The notes beneath the pieces were generated by a model. It was not told the DNA's origin and searched no databases. It saw only the letters and a list, made by a program, of their open reading frames with translations. 64,000 nucleotides of DNA from Pseudisothecium myosuroides. Lineage: Eukaryota > Streptophyta > Bryopsida > Hypnales > Lembophyllaceae. Both the position numbers and the translations under genes were made by a program. The stretch lies in the NCBI GenBank assembly GCA_951799445.1, contig OX637296.1, forward strand, positions 2,108,001-2,172,000, read 5' to 3'. Position 1 is the stretch's first letter. Every line of letters begins with the position of its first letter. This document shows, piece by piece, positions 1 through 11,257 of the stretch.

Positions 1-587
1 GGGTAGTTAGAGCATCTTCTTGAAAAATTAACTTGTAGGATTCATTTCTGAATGCTATTTTTGCAATTTTTCAAAAAAAATAAAATCTCATTGTTTATTT
101 TACTTGCTAGAACAATCTCACCATTGGGATTAGTGTATTTTAATTCCATCTAAAATATATAAATATTTTAGATTTTCCTTCTGTCTCGTACCTACTTCTA
201 CTTAACAATTTTTTTAGGAATGATAATTAAGTTTTTTTGAATATTTCTTTTTCCCCTAGACTCTCAACTCAATTCTCCACCTTAAAGATTTAAAGCTCAA
301 AACCCTGTAGTGCAAAAATTTTAAGTTAAAAATGTTCAAAATCAAAAAATCCAGTCCCGCAATGTGCTGAAATACTTGTTTTATCCACTTTAAACGCAGA
401 TATCTTGCAATCTGAGCGGTCAAAAATTCTGAAATTTTTTCCACACATTGTCATATTAGTTAGGTGTAAGATCCTACGGTTAGATAGGCAAAAAAAACAT
501 TTTTCAATTTTTTTTACTGTTTGCTATAGAAATGGCAGTTTTCAGTGTTTTTTGGCAGAAAAAAGGCCTTGGGCCTTTAGGGGTTAA
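1..587 (-). mobile_element. TTAA element family A, copy A1 (cut by window edge)
   Basis: The right side ends in CCTTTAGGGGTTAA at 574-587, the terminus shared by all family A elements here. Reading leftward it matches the reverse complement of the complete copies at 8396 and 51066, including the block around 410-480 that in the other strand reads like 'gaccgcnnagattgcaagat'. About 330 bp of the element lie outside the window. Short reading frames in it recur in other copies at the same place and are repeat shadows, not genes. piggyBac-type classification rests only on TTAA plus CCC termini. Confidence 0.8.
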
Positions 588-1489
588 TAAGTTAAGGTAT
601 CTACATCTTAATCCTAAAAGGATGAAACCAATCACTCAAGTAATCTATCCAAAAGTTATTGAATTACCAATTGAAGAAGGTACATTCTTTTATTTACATA
701 AAACTTAAAAGTCATTCATAAAAAAAAATTGTATTTCTTCCATGGCATTACAAGGTTAATCCTGAAAAGATGGGCCCATAACCACTTATTCAAACTTTAA
801 AAGTCTTCCCTATGTATATATCCATTTTAAAACTATATATGAATATAAATTTTTATATTTGTTTTTAAAAAAGGCCATCACATGTCTTTTAGAACTCACA
901 AAGATTTTAAAACTTTTGTAAAAATTTAAAATTACCATAAATTTTGGAATGATAAGTGAAAAAGATCGATGCCAAAAAAACATAACTCTAAATTATCATC
1001 AAAGGTGTTAATTTTAATGTAAAATATCATGGTGTAATCTAATGTAACGTAACATGTCATTTTAAATTTTAAAAATTAGTATTCTATGGTTCTTAGTCTA
1101 GAGTTAAAATTGTAATAAAGGGTTCACGTAAAGAATTCTTTCAAAGTTTTTAAAATGGTGTAGAAATTAGATTCAATAAACTTCATTTCATTAGTTGTAC
1201 CCAAGTTCAAAAAATATCATCTTTATATCTAAAATTTACATCAAGATTAAAGAGCTAGAAGTGGTCAAATAACACTACAAGATGATCCATAAATTAAGCA
1301 CCTTCTTATGTGAAAAAATCAACAATAACCTTATAAAAGAATATTCAACACCATCTACTACAAAATGAGCCCAAGGAATTTCTAAAGGACTTTTAGATTT
1401 AAAACTATTTTTGGGGGTTTTGCAAGGGTTTCAAGAAGTCATCCAATAGATATAAATTTATTGACTCAATGTTAAATTGTTGGCTCTAG
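588..1489. other. AT-rich stretch without recognisable features
   Basis: No gene, RNA or clear transposon end. A weak, old TTAA-type left end (AATTTCTAAAGGAC near 1378-1391) resembles another at 3469, but no partner end was found. Confidence 0.5.
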
Positions 1490-1911
1490 ACTAAAGGGGA
1501 GGAGACTCTATCCTTATAGCTATATATAAAACGCCCTTACACATTTTTAGGCAAACACAATTATTCTCCAACAATTTTTTTGGTAAAATTTCACCTTCAT
1601 ATGTTAAAAAGAGCAAAAAAATTTGTTGTATTTTTTAGAATGTGTTTATTATTTATAAGTATTAAACTAGTTTTCTCTTATGCTATATCATTTATTTAAA
1701 AATTTGATGCAATTGAATCTACGTAGTATTAAATCCTACATAGTCTTCCATTCTTAGAATCCAAAAGTTCCTTCAAACACTTATATTTCTTCCAACAGAT
1801 ATGTCAAACTATCTTCATTATACTTGCATAAATGCTAAATTTATATTGGCATCTATGGCTACGGATTTGCAATTACATAATTTTGCCAAGGTAGGCGAAG
1901 GGCATTTGGAA

Positions 1912-2476
1912 CTCGGGGGGGGGGCACCTAGTATTTTACTACAAACCATGTGCGAACAAGTGGTTTCTAATGAACTATAATTTCAACTTAAAATTTTGAG
2001 GGTTGCTTAATAATGACTATAGGTTTCTATTGCCAAAATTTCAAACTAAAATAATAGTTGAAATGATTTGTACAAGAGGTTGAAAATGGCCTAAAACGAC
2101 ATGTTTTTCAACTCAAATTTTTATAGAGATCACATTTAGATGACCATTGCATCAATACTCAACTCAAAATGAACTTTCAATAGAGAGCTATTTTTAGGAA
2201 TTTTTTGTTCATTTTTTAGACAATTTTTTAGGATATAATATAGGGGTGTGAAAGTTATTTTTCAGTTGTACAATGTATCTAATTACTTCAAAAATTTGTA
2301 ACTAATTATCATTAACAAATAAAAATATCAATAATTCAAAACATAAACTTTTGAAGTAGGAAAATCTAGTCATATTTTTTTTATTTCATTTTATTTAAAT
2401 TTTAGGATATAATATAGGGGGTCCAAAGTTTTGTTCGCACGTGTTTTCTAATGGACACTCTAAGTGACCCCCCGAG
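1912..2476. mobile_element. hAT-like non-autonomous element with 8-bp target duplication
   Basis: Begins CTCGGGGGG and ends CCCCCCGAG; the inverted similarity continues further in, including GTGCGAACAA on both sides. The flanks 1904-1911 and 2477-2484 are both ATTTGGAA, an 8-bp direct duplication typical of hAT-type insertion. The inverted copy of the host repeat near 26115-26135 has no insertion at the matching place, which supplies an empty site. The element has an internal direct repeat, 'ttttaggatataatatagggg', at about 2228 and 2401. No transposase is encoded. Confidence 0.8.
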
Positions 2477-2491
2477 ATTTGGAATCAAATT

Positions 2492-3096
2492 TGATGGATC
2501 AAAATCTTAGATTAGGTGTGGGATTGGAATTGGAAATGGACATTCCAAATCACCGGATGGATCAAAATTGAGACTGGGTGTAGAATTGAAATTGAGAATG
2601 GACAATCCAAATCACTAAATGGATCAAAATCAAGATTACGTGTGGGATTGGAATTGGGAATGGACAATTCAATTCACTAGATGGATCACAATCCTCGATA
2701 AAAAATGAAAATGGGTATGTACAGTACAATCCAAATCATTTGACGGATCACAATTTCGGATCAAAATGGATATGGACAATCCGTATCATTGTATGGATTA
2801 AAATTGAGATTAGGTGTAGGGTTGGAATTGGGAATGGACAATTTGAATCACTGGATGGATCACAATTGTAAATAAAAAATGAAAATGGTAAGTACAATCC
2901 AAATCACTTGATGGATTACAGTAGTGGAACAAAAATGGAAATGGATATGGACAATCCAAATTATTTGATGGATTACAATTCTAGATCACAAATAGAAATA
3001 GATATGGACAATCCAATCACTTGGTGGATGACAATCTTTGATCCAAAATGGAAATGGATATAGTGTATAGGCAAACCAAATTGCTTGGATGGATTA
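2492..3096 (+). repeat. Minisatellite, about 10 diverged units of 50-64 bp
   Basis: Tandem units of the form 'ATGGATCAcAAT..nn..AAAATGGAAATGGAcAATCC.AATCACTTG'. Some units have a longer middle with GATTAGGTGTGGGATTGG. The same unit in reverse complement forms the array at 25418-26110. Confidence 0.85.
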
Positions 3097-3290
3097 TCTT
3101 TTATTTTTAACATTTATCTTTTATATTTTAACATCTTATTTTACATTTCTTACGCTAAGCTATCTTTTACATTGAAAATAACTTTGCACACAATAATTTT
3201 TTTTACTTTTGGATAGTTGTATCATACAACCGAAAGCTTTTTTTGGAGGGTGCAAAGTTGCACTTTCATCAATTTCTATTCCAAAAATTC

Positions 3291-4552
3291 AAAATTTCAT
3301 AACATTGTCCACTTGGGACCTACTTTTACATTGGATATTTATATGTTTTTGATATCTATAAATGTTACTTCTAATACCTGTAGTAGCTGAAATTTTGTCT
3401 AAAGTAGATTTGATGCTAAAAGTGTCAAAAGAATGAAATCTGACTTTTTGACCTATTTCGGGCTCACGTAATTTCTAAAGGCCCAGGACCTTTTGGATTT
3501 TAAAACATTATTGCTTTTGAAGAGTTATAGGTCTAGATAAATGTCACTAAGGTATAGAAATCTCAACCACACAACCTTGTAGTGTATGTGTTATAGATGT
3601 TGTGAATCAAACTTAGAATCATTTGACCATATAGATTGCAAAATTATAATGTTTTAGTGTTGAAAAAGGGTACTTAAATTTTCCTAGCAACACATTTGGA
3701 GGTGAAATTTGATTTCTAAACCTACTCTAATGAAAAAACTTTGAACTTTAAATTTCTTCTAAATCAGCATACAAACTCTAAAATGCTTCTCAATCACTCA
3801 TAACTTGTTGAATTGATATGAAATTTTAACCATACAAACTAAATTGGTATGCGCAACTTTTCCAAAAAATATTACTGGAAACAAACAAAGTATGAAGAAG
3901 AAATAAGCTGTCAAAGTTCACCGTTATCCAAAAATGTCTAGATTTTGAACTTCAAATTGCTCCCAAACATTCATAATAACTTGGATTGAACTTTCAACAA
4001 TAATTAGACTTCAAGGGTAACATATTTCGTCAAATTTTATTGAAAAAAAATATTAGATGAGGGAGATACAAGCCCCCAAGTTGCAGCCATCAAAATACAG
4101 TATTTTAAACTCAAATTAAACCTATTAACTTTGAATGGCTTTCAAAAAATCATTACATCGTGGATTGACCTGGAACTTTACCACACAAATTAAAAGAGAG
4201 AACGCAAATTTTTCGACAAGTTTTATTGAATTTGGACCTCAAATGCAAAAGTTACAATACTTGAACTTTGACTTCTAGATAATATTCAGGATACTTTTGG
4301 TCCCCTTGTGCGCTTAGGGGATAATTGCTATAAAATATTACGCAAGAGACAAGTTGGGACTTAGAGTTGAAAGGACCTTGACCTTCACATTATGTAATCC
4401 CAAGTCCCACATTTTATTTTTTTATTCACCTTCTACAATCCAAGGAAGTGGAAATTTGGCCTTGAAACAGGACTTTAAAAGTTGGAACTTAAAGCATAGT
4501 GTAAAGTACCCTTTATTCCTTAGCAAATTTAATGTACCAAAACTTAAAAAAG
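3291..4552. other. AT-rich stretch with one possible old TTAA-type end
   Basis: 'TAATTTCTAAAGGCCCAGGACC' near 3468-3489 looks like a degenerate left end of the TTAA elements, and 'tttgaccatatagattgcaaaattataatg' near 3620-3650 resembles their conserved interior. No right end was found. No genes seen. Confidence 0.4.
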
Positions 4553-4555
4553 TAA

Positions 4556-5175
4556 GGGCCGCTTCACACTATGCCAGAAGGTCAAGAGTCCGTCGGTTTC
4601 CACCAATCAGGTTTTAGAAAACCAAGACTTTGGACTCTCGACCCTTCACACTATGCCCGAAGGTCCAAAGTCCGTCGCCCTCAAAATTGCCTACATTGAC
4701 AGAGAAATGCCTACATGGCGACGGACTCTCAAGTAGAGTTTGGGTCTTTGTTTCTGGCCGACCCAAACTCTAATCGAGAGTTCGTTGAATTTTTTTCAGA
4801 AATATGTCAAAAATGACAAGATTGCAGCCCTTAGATTAGACTGGATTTGTAGTTTTGGCAGTAGGTAGGTAGTAGTACACCCCTTTTGTTATTTGTTATT
4901 TGTCGCCATTGGGGTTTGAAACCTAGAGTCCACTATGACAATGGAGAGTCTTTGCATTCAATGAACCTACTTCCCTTTTACTTGAAAAAATTGACACATG
5001 GGTGAGGTTTGGACTTTGGGCTTGGCCTTTGGAGGCTTCACACTATGGCCGGCCAAAGGCTCTAATTCCTAAATTTTGGAGCCTATTTATTGCCAATTTC
5101 CTTGAACTCTCGCCAAAGTTTGGACTCTCACTTCCACGGACTCCCAACTTGGTCGGGCATAGTGTGAAGCGGCCC
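4556..5175. mobile_element. PIF/Harbinger-like MITE (620 bp)
   Basis: Starts GGGCCGCTTCACACTATGCC and ends with the near-exact reverse complement (GGCATAGTGTGAAGCGGCCC). It is flanked by TAA on both sides (4553-4555 and 5176-5178). A 3-bp TWA target duplication and G-rich termini are standard for PIF/Harbinger. Internally 'TTCACACTATGCCCGAAGGTC' is repeated near 4647 and a related segment occurs near 5036, so the ends have been partly duplicated inward. No transposase is encoded. Confidence 0.85.
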
Positions 5176-5178
5176 TAA

Positions 5179-7636
5179 GCTTTTCTAGCCCTTCTAAGAG
5201 ATAAATTTTGGTCTCAACATTTTTAGGAAAAAATTTGCATGTCCCATAACTTGTACGTTTTAATCAATATCATATTGATATTGAGAAATGGGTTGAAAAT
5301 ACATAATTCAACCAAAAAAACGTATTGTAGTCACCATTAAGAAAATTATAAAGTAAAACATGGTACTAGATGAAATAAAACCTAAACTACTAATAACTTG
5401 AAAAGAAAGTGAAAATTATCAATTTCAATTGTGTGAATATAATTGTAAGTGAAGTATATCCTATGCTTTTGTTTTTAATAGGAAAATTTCAAAATTGAGA
5501 TAAAAACCAACTATATATGTTTTTTCTACCTTCAATGTGAAGCAAAAATTTGATATGGATATCCTCCTAAAATAGTTCGTTTTCCCATATGATTTTCAAA
5601 AATTGTCTTGTTTGTATAAAAATTACAGACATAGTATCCATATCAAACTATTGACTTGCCCACAAAATAAAACTCCTTGTAACTTTCATTTCATTATTTA
5701 GAATTGAACGGTTCAAATGTTTTTGTGTAGTTATCAATCTAAACAATAAAAAAATTTGATTGACCTTTTCTTAGAATGTAGTTATTTAATTGTCCATTTT
5801 GACATTGAAATAAACAAAAATCATATTTTTGCAATATTTATTAAAATGACAAGAAACAAAGCTTTATATGTAGACTAGGAGGTTTGCATCCATTCGAGCA
5901 TCCATTCCATTGATTTTATGCAAAAATTCCAAATTATAAAGTTTAATTAAGCCTATCTAAGTTCTTCAAAATCCAAATTGGCCTCTTTAGTCCTTTAGTG
6001 GTTAAAATACCATTTGAAAGGGAGGTGATGGCAATTAAGAGAGAAATTTATATTCTATTACCATATATTTTTTGGACACTTCATGATTAATCTAAAAATG
6101 TTTATTGAATTAAAAATTTTGAATTAAAATTTTATGTAAAATTAACCCTAAACTTTCATATTTAGAATGTACATTAGGCAAAGAACTTTAGGAGTTAGTT
6201 ATATAGCTGGATTGCAATCAAGTGTAATTATTGTATCCTAGCATTGAAAACTCAAATCCACATCCAACCTCCAAGTGTCTACTTAAATTTTAAAATCAAA
6301 ATGACCTCCTTCATGAATTTAAAAATCCAACTTACTAAACTTGAATAAGTTTTATATTCTATATCCTCTAACCTCTAAAGGCACTAAAAGCAGTCTTAAT
6401 TTCTATAAATTTGGAAATGTGTAATAAATGCAAAGATGTGTGGCAAAGATCTACCATTGTTGTAACCAATAATTATAGATATAACTTGACAAAATATATT
6501 TAAAATTCCTTTTCAATTGATTACGGATTGAATATAAATGAGTGATTTTTTATACAACTTTTTTTCCCAACTAATTTGAAATATAAACTTCTAACAACGG
6601 TGAGCTATAAAGATTTACATTACTCACTTAGAAAAGTTATCAATGAAGAGCCATTTTTCAACTAGAAAAGTCTATTTTTGAAGTGAAACATACTTTTTTC
6701 ACTTATAACTATAAGAAAAATTCCAAAAGATGTTTTTCAAAATCCATATTATACATGTGTGAGGAAACTAATCAAACAAATTCTAGAAAATTGGATTGAA
6801 GAAATTGGATGTATTTGGTGGATACAACGGGTTGGAAAGGTTCAACATTTAATTCATTTCAGCCCATGGTGGATTTGTATTAGTGTAACAAGAATAAAAC
6901 ATAGATTGCTTGGGCAATCTAGGTTTAGGATTATCCCCCATTTTGAATAAATACAAAATTCAAATACAAATTGTAAACTTTAGGGATTTGGAAGCAAAAA
7001 TTTTCGTTGGCAAATACAAAATTATTTGCTTACTTATAAAAAAATTCGTTTTCATTTGACACTAGCTTGAATGAATTAGAATTAGAATTAGAAGTTTTAG
7101 CAAAATACATATACTAAATATTTTTACTACGGCTCCATTGCTCTCTAAGCTACCAATGATGCCCATTGAAGATTAAGGTTTAGGCGGCCCATTCCAACTT
7201 GAAAGACTTTGGCATCAAAAATTTGATTCTCACGCAGATGTGAAAATCCCAAAAGAGTGGTTGTTTTTGTAGAGAGCAAACATACAGTGGACAATGAATG
7301 CACACAAAGCACAAAATAAAAGCCACAAATGAATGGTCATGGACGTGAATTGATTTCATGCCAAGGGTGAAGTAGCTTTCATTGGGAATGATCATTGTCT
7401 TTTTCAACAAAACTTTGCATCACTTGTAATAGTTTTTATAAAATTTTAAATAAATTTTTTTTAAAGGTAATTATTGCAAAAGTCATATTACAATTCTTTC
7501 AATTTCCATCTCAAAGAAAGAATCTTAGTAAATTTACTCTAAAAAAATTCCCTAATTCTTCTAGTTTATTGGATGGATTGATGTTAGTTCAAAAACGGGT
7601 TCAAAAACTTTAATTCATTCTATTTTGATTAATCCC
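5179..7636. other. AT-rich stretch, possible old TTAA-type end near 6000
   Basis: 'TTTAGTCCTTTAGTGGTTAA' (5986-6005) resembles a TTAA-element terminus, and interior-like text occurs near 5690 and 5860, but no opposite end is visible. Nothing else recognisable. Confidence 0.4.
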
Positions 7637-8351
7637 ATAACCCCTAAAGTCCCAAGTATCCCTTTGGAGGACAATTCAAGGTTGGGATTATCTCAATTTT
7701 TGGCATCATTTTTTGAACTATTTTGAAGGTAGGAAAATACATTGGCTTTGTAGGAAGATAAATTTTATTTAAATCAATGCTCAATAGCAAAAATTGTGCC
7801 ACAAGAAGCTCAAAGTAGTTGAGCTCAAGCAATCAAAAAAAATCTAAAATTTTGAAATAAAATATGAAATATTAATTTCTTGTATATTATATTTTTGTCT
7901 ATATATGTAAAGATTGGCTCATTTCATTTGGATAAGTATTGTAAAAGTTATGGAGCATTTGATTCTACAAGTAGTCATAGCATCTTCCTAGGAAAATAAC
8001 ATACATGATCAATTTTTGAACTCAATTTTTACAATATTCCTAGAATTTTTTTTGCACAAGGTTCATTTTGTTTTTAAACCAATTATATCATTTGAATTAG
8101 TGTGCTTCAAGTCCGTCTTAATACTATTATCGATTTATTTTTTCTTCCATTCATAGTACCTATTTTGACTTAACAATTTCTGAAGAATAGAAATGAAGTT
8201 TTTCTTTTGAATTTTCTTTTCCTAAATTCATAGCTTGATTTTTCAACATATATTTATTTTAATTTCAAATCTATATTGCAAATAATTTAAGTTAAGTGGA
8301 TTTAAAATCTTATGATCTCGTAAGGAAAGGTGAAAAAATCATTTTTTTCAC
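7637..8351 (-). mobile_element. TTAA element family A, copy A2, first part (split by LINE)
   Basis: Starts ATAACCCCTAAAG (first base of TTAA mutated) and runs in minus orientation to about 8351, where it stops in the middle of the element at a poly(T) run. The missing remainder is found at 11057-11257, on the far side of the LINE. The two parts total about 919 bp, the normal A length. The diverged end hairpin here is ATCCC-TTTGG-AGGAC. Confidence 0.8.
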
Positions 8352-8395
8352 TTTTTTTTTTGACACAAAAGAAATAAGATTTCATTGCAAGAGAT

Positions 8396-9304
8396 TTAAT
8401 TCCTAAAGGACCAAGGCCTTTTTTTTGCCAAAAAACATCCAAAATTGCCATTTCCATAGCAAAGAATTAAAAAAATTGAAAATTGTTTCTTATTGGACAT
8501 CTAACCATAGGATTTTATACCTAGCTGGTATGAAAATGTGTGAAAAAAATTTCAGAAATTTTGACCGTACAGATTGTAAGATATTTGCGCTTAAAGTGAA
8601 AAAAACAAGTATTTTAGCACATTGCGGGACTAGATTGTTTGACTTTGAACCTTCTTAACTTTAATTTTTTGCACTACAAAGTTTTGAGCTTTAAATCTTT
8701 ATGGTAGAGAATTGAGTTGGGAGTCTAGAAAAAAAATTCAAAAATACTTAATTTTTATCTTAAAAAAATTGTTAAGTAGAAATAGGTACGAAATAGAAGG
8801 AAAATCTAAATTATTGATATTTCTATGATGGAATTAAAATGCACTAATCCCAATGGTGAGATTCTTCTATCAAGCAAACTAAACCACGTGGAATTTATTT
8901 TTTTGAAAAATTGTAAAAATTGCATTCAGAAATGAATCCTACAAGTTATTTTTCATACTAAAGATGGTCTAATTGCCTCCAAAACAAGATTGTCCATAAC
9001 TTCCTCATAACAAATCCAAATAGAATCAAAGCTTTCCATATAGACAAAATATATTTTATGAGGGAAAAAATTCAAAATTCAAAATTCAAATTTTTTTTGC
9101 TTCCCCCTTTTCCATGTTTTGAGCTTATTTGTGCATAACTTTTGTTCCCGGGTACCAATTATAAAAATATATATTTCTACAAAGCTAATCACTTTTTCTA
9201 ATTTCAAAAAAAGTTTCAAAAAATCATAACAAAAATTTAGCTTGTAGGTACCTACCCAAAATCCCAATTGTCCCCGAAAGGGACAATGGTCCTTTAGAGG
9301 TTAA
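8396..9304 (+). mobile_element. TTAA element family A, copy A3 (complete, 909 bp)
   Basis: TTAA at both ends (8396-8399, 9301-9304). The terminal repeats are TTAATTCCTAAAGGACCA and TGGTCCTTTAGAGGTTAA. The hairpin just inside the right end is perfect: ATTGTCCC, loop CGAA, then AGGGACAAT (about 9267-9288). It lies inside the LINE 3' region and is therefore younger than the LINE, whereas A2 is older. No coding capacity. Confidence 0.9.
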
Positions 9305-9329
9305 AATACAAACTAGTCAGCCATAAGTG

Positions 9330-11040
9330 GCATGGCAGGGACAAACAAAACGACGACTTGATGACTAATACACAATGCAAAGAGGATTGGGAGAGTTTTA
9401 GAGTGCCAAGCATAGAGAGCCCTCACGATTGGCGGCAACAATTCTACTTTGCTAAGCCTCCAAGTCTATTCTCTCAAGGCGGCTAAAAAATAAATCTTTG
9501 CTAGGGGCTAAATGGGATCCACTTGGTTTGTCCGTTGACCATTCTAGCAAACACTTTCTTTCTGTACCACCACTTGACAAAGGAGTCGAGACCACTGCTC
9601 AACGATTGTGGCGCCCTTGCTCGTTTCTTGGTGATGCTGTCCTACTCTCCTTGTCCATAATCAAGCATGGCGTTCCAAATGTGTTGTATCAATTTTTAGA
9701 AGACTACCTTTGATCGTAAAACTTAGTATCTTTTCTTTGTAGCTATATAACCCAAAGTACCAATGTTCATATTTCTATCCATATCCTTTTGATAGGATTC
9801 AACTTCTTCGGGATTGCTATAGAAAAAAGGCCTTGATGCCAAGTCAAGGGCTTCCATGGTCCAAATCAACACAATCCATGTAGAAACGGGATTTTTCTAG
9901 TAGTGAAAGGGCATACCAAAAAGGCTGATGTTGTCGTCGTCAATCCATGTCATATTAAGGAGCAGGTCCATTGTGGTCTCGCCGTTTTTTCTGCGCTCTA
10001 ATAACCTTGGAACTTATCCTAATTGAGCAAAAGCCCTAAAACATTGCAGAAGCGCTCAATTATGGTCATTGTCTTGAGGATTGGTTCCTTCTTTTTTTAA
10101 AGAGTGAACGTTGTATCATTTGCAAATTGGCTAGTCACTTGCTATCTCTCCCCACCTTAAAGTCAAATCCCTTTCACCATCCCGTCCGCTACTCCAGCAT
10201 TCACCATGGCATTGAGCACCTTTGCGACGATGAGAAAGAAGTAGGGTGCTAGTAGGCAATCTTGCCTTACCCCTCTTTGAATGTCAAAGGAAGGGAATTG
10301 GGAGCCATTTACCTTTACTAAGGCTACCGCATCTTGGAATAATAACTTGAACATGTTGATGAACTCCCCGGGGAAGCCATGGCTTAAAAAAAGAAGCTCT
10401 AGTCAACCAGGTCAAAGGCCTTCAAAAAATCCAGCTTCAAGAATAAAAGAGGTTGTGTGGTATGCGCTGCCCTTTCAATTGTCTCATGTGTCAAGAGAAT
10501 ATTGTCTAAAATGAATTCCACTAGAAAGAAAGTTGACTAATAAGGTCAATAATCTCCATTCACTATAAGAAATGTGCATTTGCCTCAACAAAATCTACTT
10601 AATTAATGTGTTTGTTGAGGCAAACACAAAATTTGCGTTTTTTTGCGTTTTTCAATGCAGATTTTGCGCTTGCCTCAACAAACACATCAAGTAGATTTTG
10701 TTGAAGCAAACGCAAATTTCTTCTAGTGATTAGCATAGGTTGGAGCCTCAATTGAAGCACTTTTGCAAAAAATTTGTATTCAACATTTAGCATTGTAATT
10801 TGCCTCCAGTTGGTTAGTTGACAACGTTCATCCCCTCATGGATTAGAACAATAAAATTATTTGTTACTCCTGGAGACAACTTCTCATTATTGACCGCAAG
10901 GGTGATCATCTCTAAGTAGTCCTTGTTTATCACTTCCTGGTAGATTTGGATTAAATTTGGTAACTTTGTTAGAACTCCGTCAGGGCTGAGAGACTTGCTT
11001 TTGCCTACATCCTCTAGGGTGAGGTTGAACTCTGGCATGC
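9330..11040 (-). pseudogene. LINE reverse-transcriptase pseudogene
   Basis: Decayed reverse transcriptase of a plant L1-type retrotransposon, which would copy its own RNA into DNA at a nicked target. In N-to-C order on the minus strand: a KSKSLSPDG block (about 10977-11006); MLNVEYKFFAKVLQLRLQPM (about 10734-10793); palm motif A LKLDFLKAFDLVD (10402-10440); RGVRQDCLLAP followed by YFFLIVAKV (about 10222-10284); and FANDT (about 10113-10127), where active enzymes have (F/Y)ADD, so the second catalytic aspartate context is altered. Further on, GMPF-type text is typical of the region after the palm. There are several frameshifts and in-frame stops, for example right after motif A, and a CACTA MITE interrupts the segment following MLNVEYKFF. 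It is not functional. The family assignment is from recalled motif order, not a search. Confidence 0.85.
10561..10728. mobile_element. CACTA-type MITE (168 bp) inside the LINE
   Basis: Ends CACTATAAGAAAT and ATTTCTTCTAGTG, with flanking ATT duplications (10558-10560, 10729-10731). The 3-bp duplication and CACTA ends fit the En/Spm superfamily. The interior is strongly self-complementary: TTGCCTCAACAAAATCTACTT near 10580 pairs with AAGTAGATTTTGTTGAAGCAA near 10690. Reverse-transcriptase coding similarity resumes on both sides, confirming the insertion. Confidence 0.9.
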
Positions 11041-11056
11041 CAAATTTTTTTACTTT

Positions 11057-11257
11057 AAATGCAAATATCTTGCAATTCACTTTGTCAAACTTTTTGAAAT
11101 TTATTCCATACATTTTCATACAAATCCATTGGAAGATCCTATAGTTGGATATTTAAAAATCAATTGTTTATAAATTTTGCTCTTTGTTCTAGAAATGGTA
11201 GTTTTGAGTGCTTTTTGAAGAAAAATTGACCTCAAGAGTCAAGACCTTAGGGATTAA
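11057..11257 (-). mobile_element. TTAA element family A, copy A2, second part
   Basis: Starts in mid-element ('aaatgcaaatatcttgcaatt') exactly where the first part at 7637-8351 stopped, and ends CCTTAGGGATTAA at 11257. The LINE target duplication lies at the junction. Confidence 0.8.

Larger units (their letters stand above)
1490..3290 (+). repeat. Dispersed repeat N, copy 1, with internal minisatellite
   Basis: This stretch is present again in inverted orientation at about 25215-26530. Landmarks shared by both: an outer 'cacatttttaggc' segment, a 'gatgcaattgaatc.acgtag' segment, 'ggcat..atggctacgga', the minisatellite array, and 'gctaagctatcttttacattgaaaa' near 3155-3180. No coding capacity was recognised. 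Copy 1 additionally carries an insertion at 1912-2476 that copy 2 lacks. The true ends and the class of N (LTR, DNA transposon or other) are not determined. Confidence 0.75.
8352..11043 (-). mobile_element. 5'-truncated L1-like LINE insertion with poly(A) and target duplication
   Basis: On the minus strand this is a LINE: its poly(A) shows as poly(T) at 8352-8361, the 3' untranslated region follows, and reverse-transcriptase remnants occupy roughly 9330-11040. The flanks carry a near-identical duplication, ATTTTTTTCACTTT at 8341-8354 and ATTTTTTTACTTT at 11044-11056, as expected from target-primed insertion. It split element A2. It was later hit by A3 (8396-9304) in its 3' region and by a CACTA MITE (10561-10728) in the RT. 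Without these guests it is about 1.6 kb, so the 5' end, including the endonuclease, is missing. Confidence 0.85.

Noticed and set aside
405..587. 60-codon frame repeated nearly identically at 51066-51248
   Set aside because: Similarity is explained by both lying at the same position of family A elements; other A copies break the frame.
1912..1922. G-run as a quadruplex regulatory motif
   Set aside because: It is the terminus of an inserted element with a matching C-run at the other end.
10281..10514. 77-codon plus-strand frame
   Set aside because: It is the antisense shadow of the reverse-transcriptase pseudogene.
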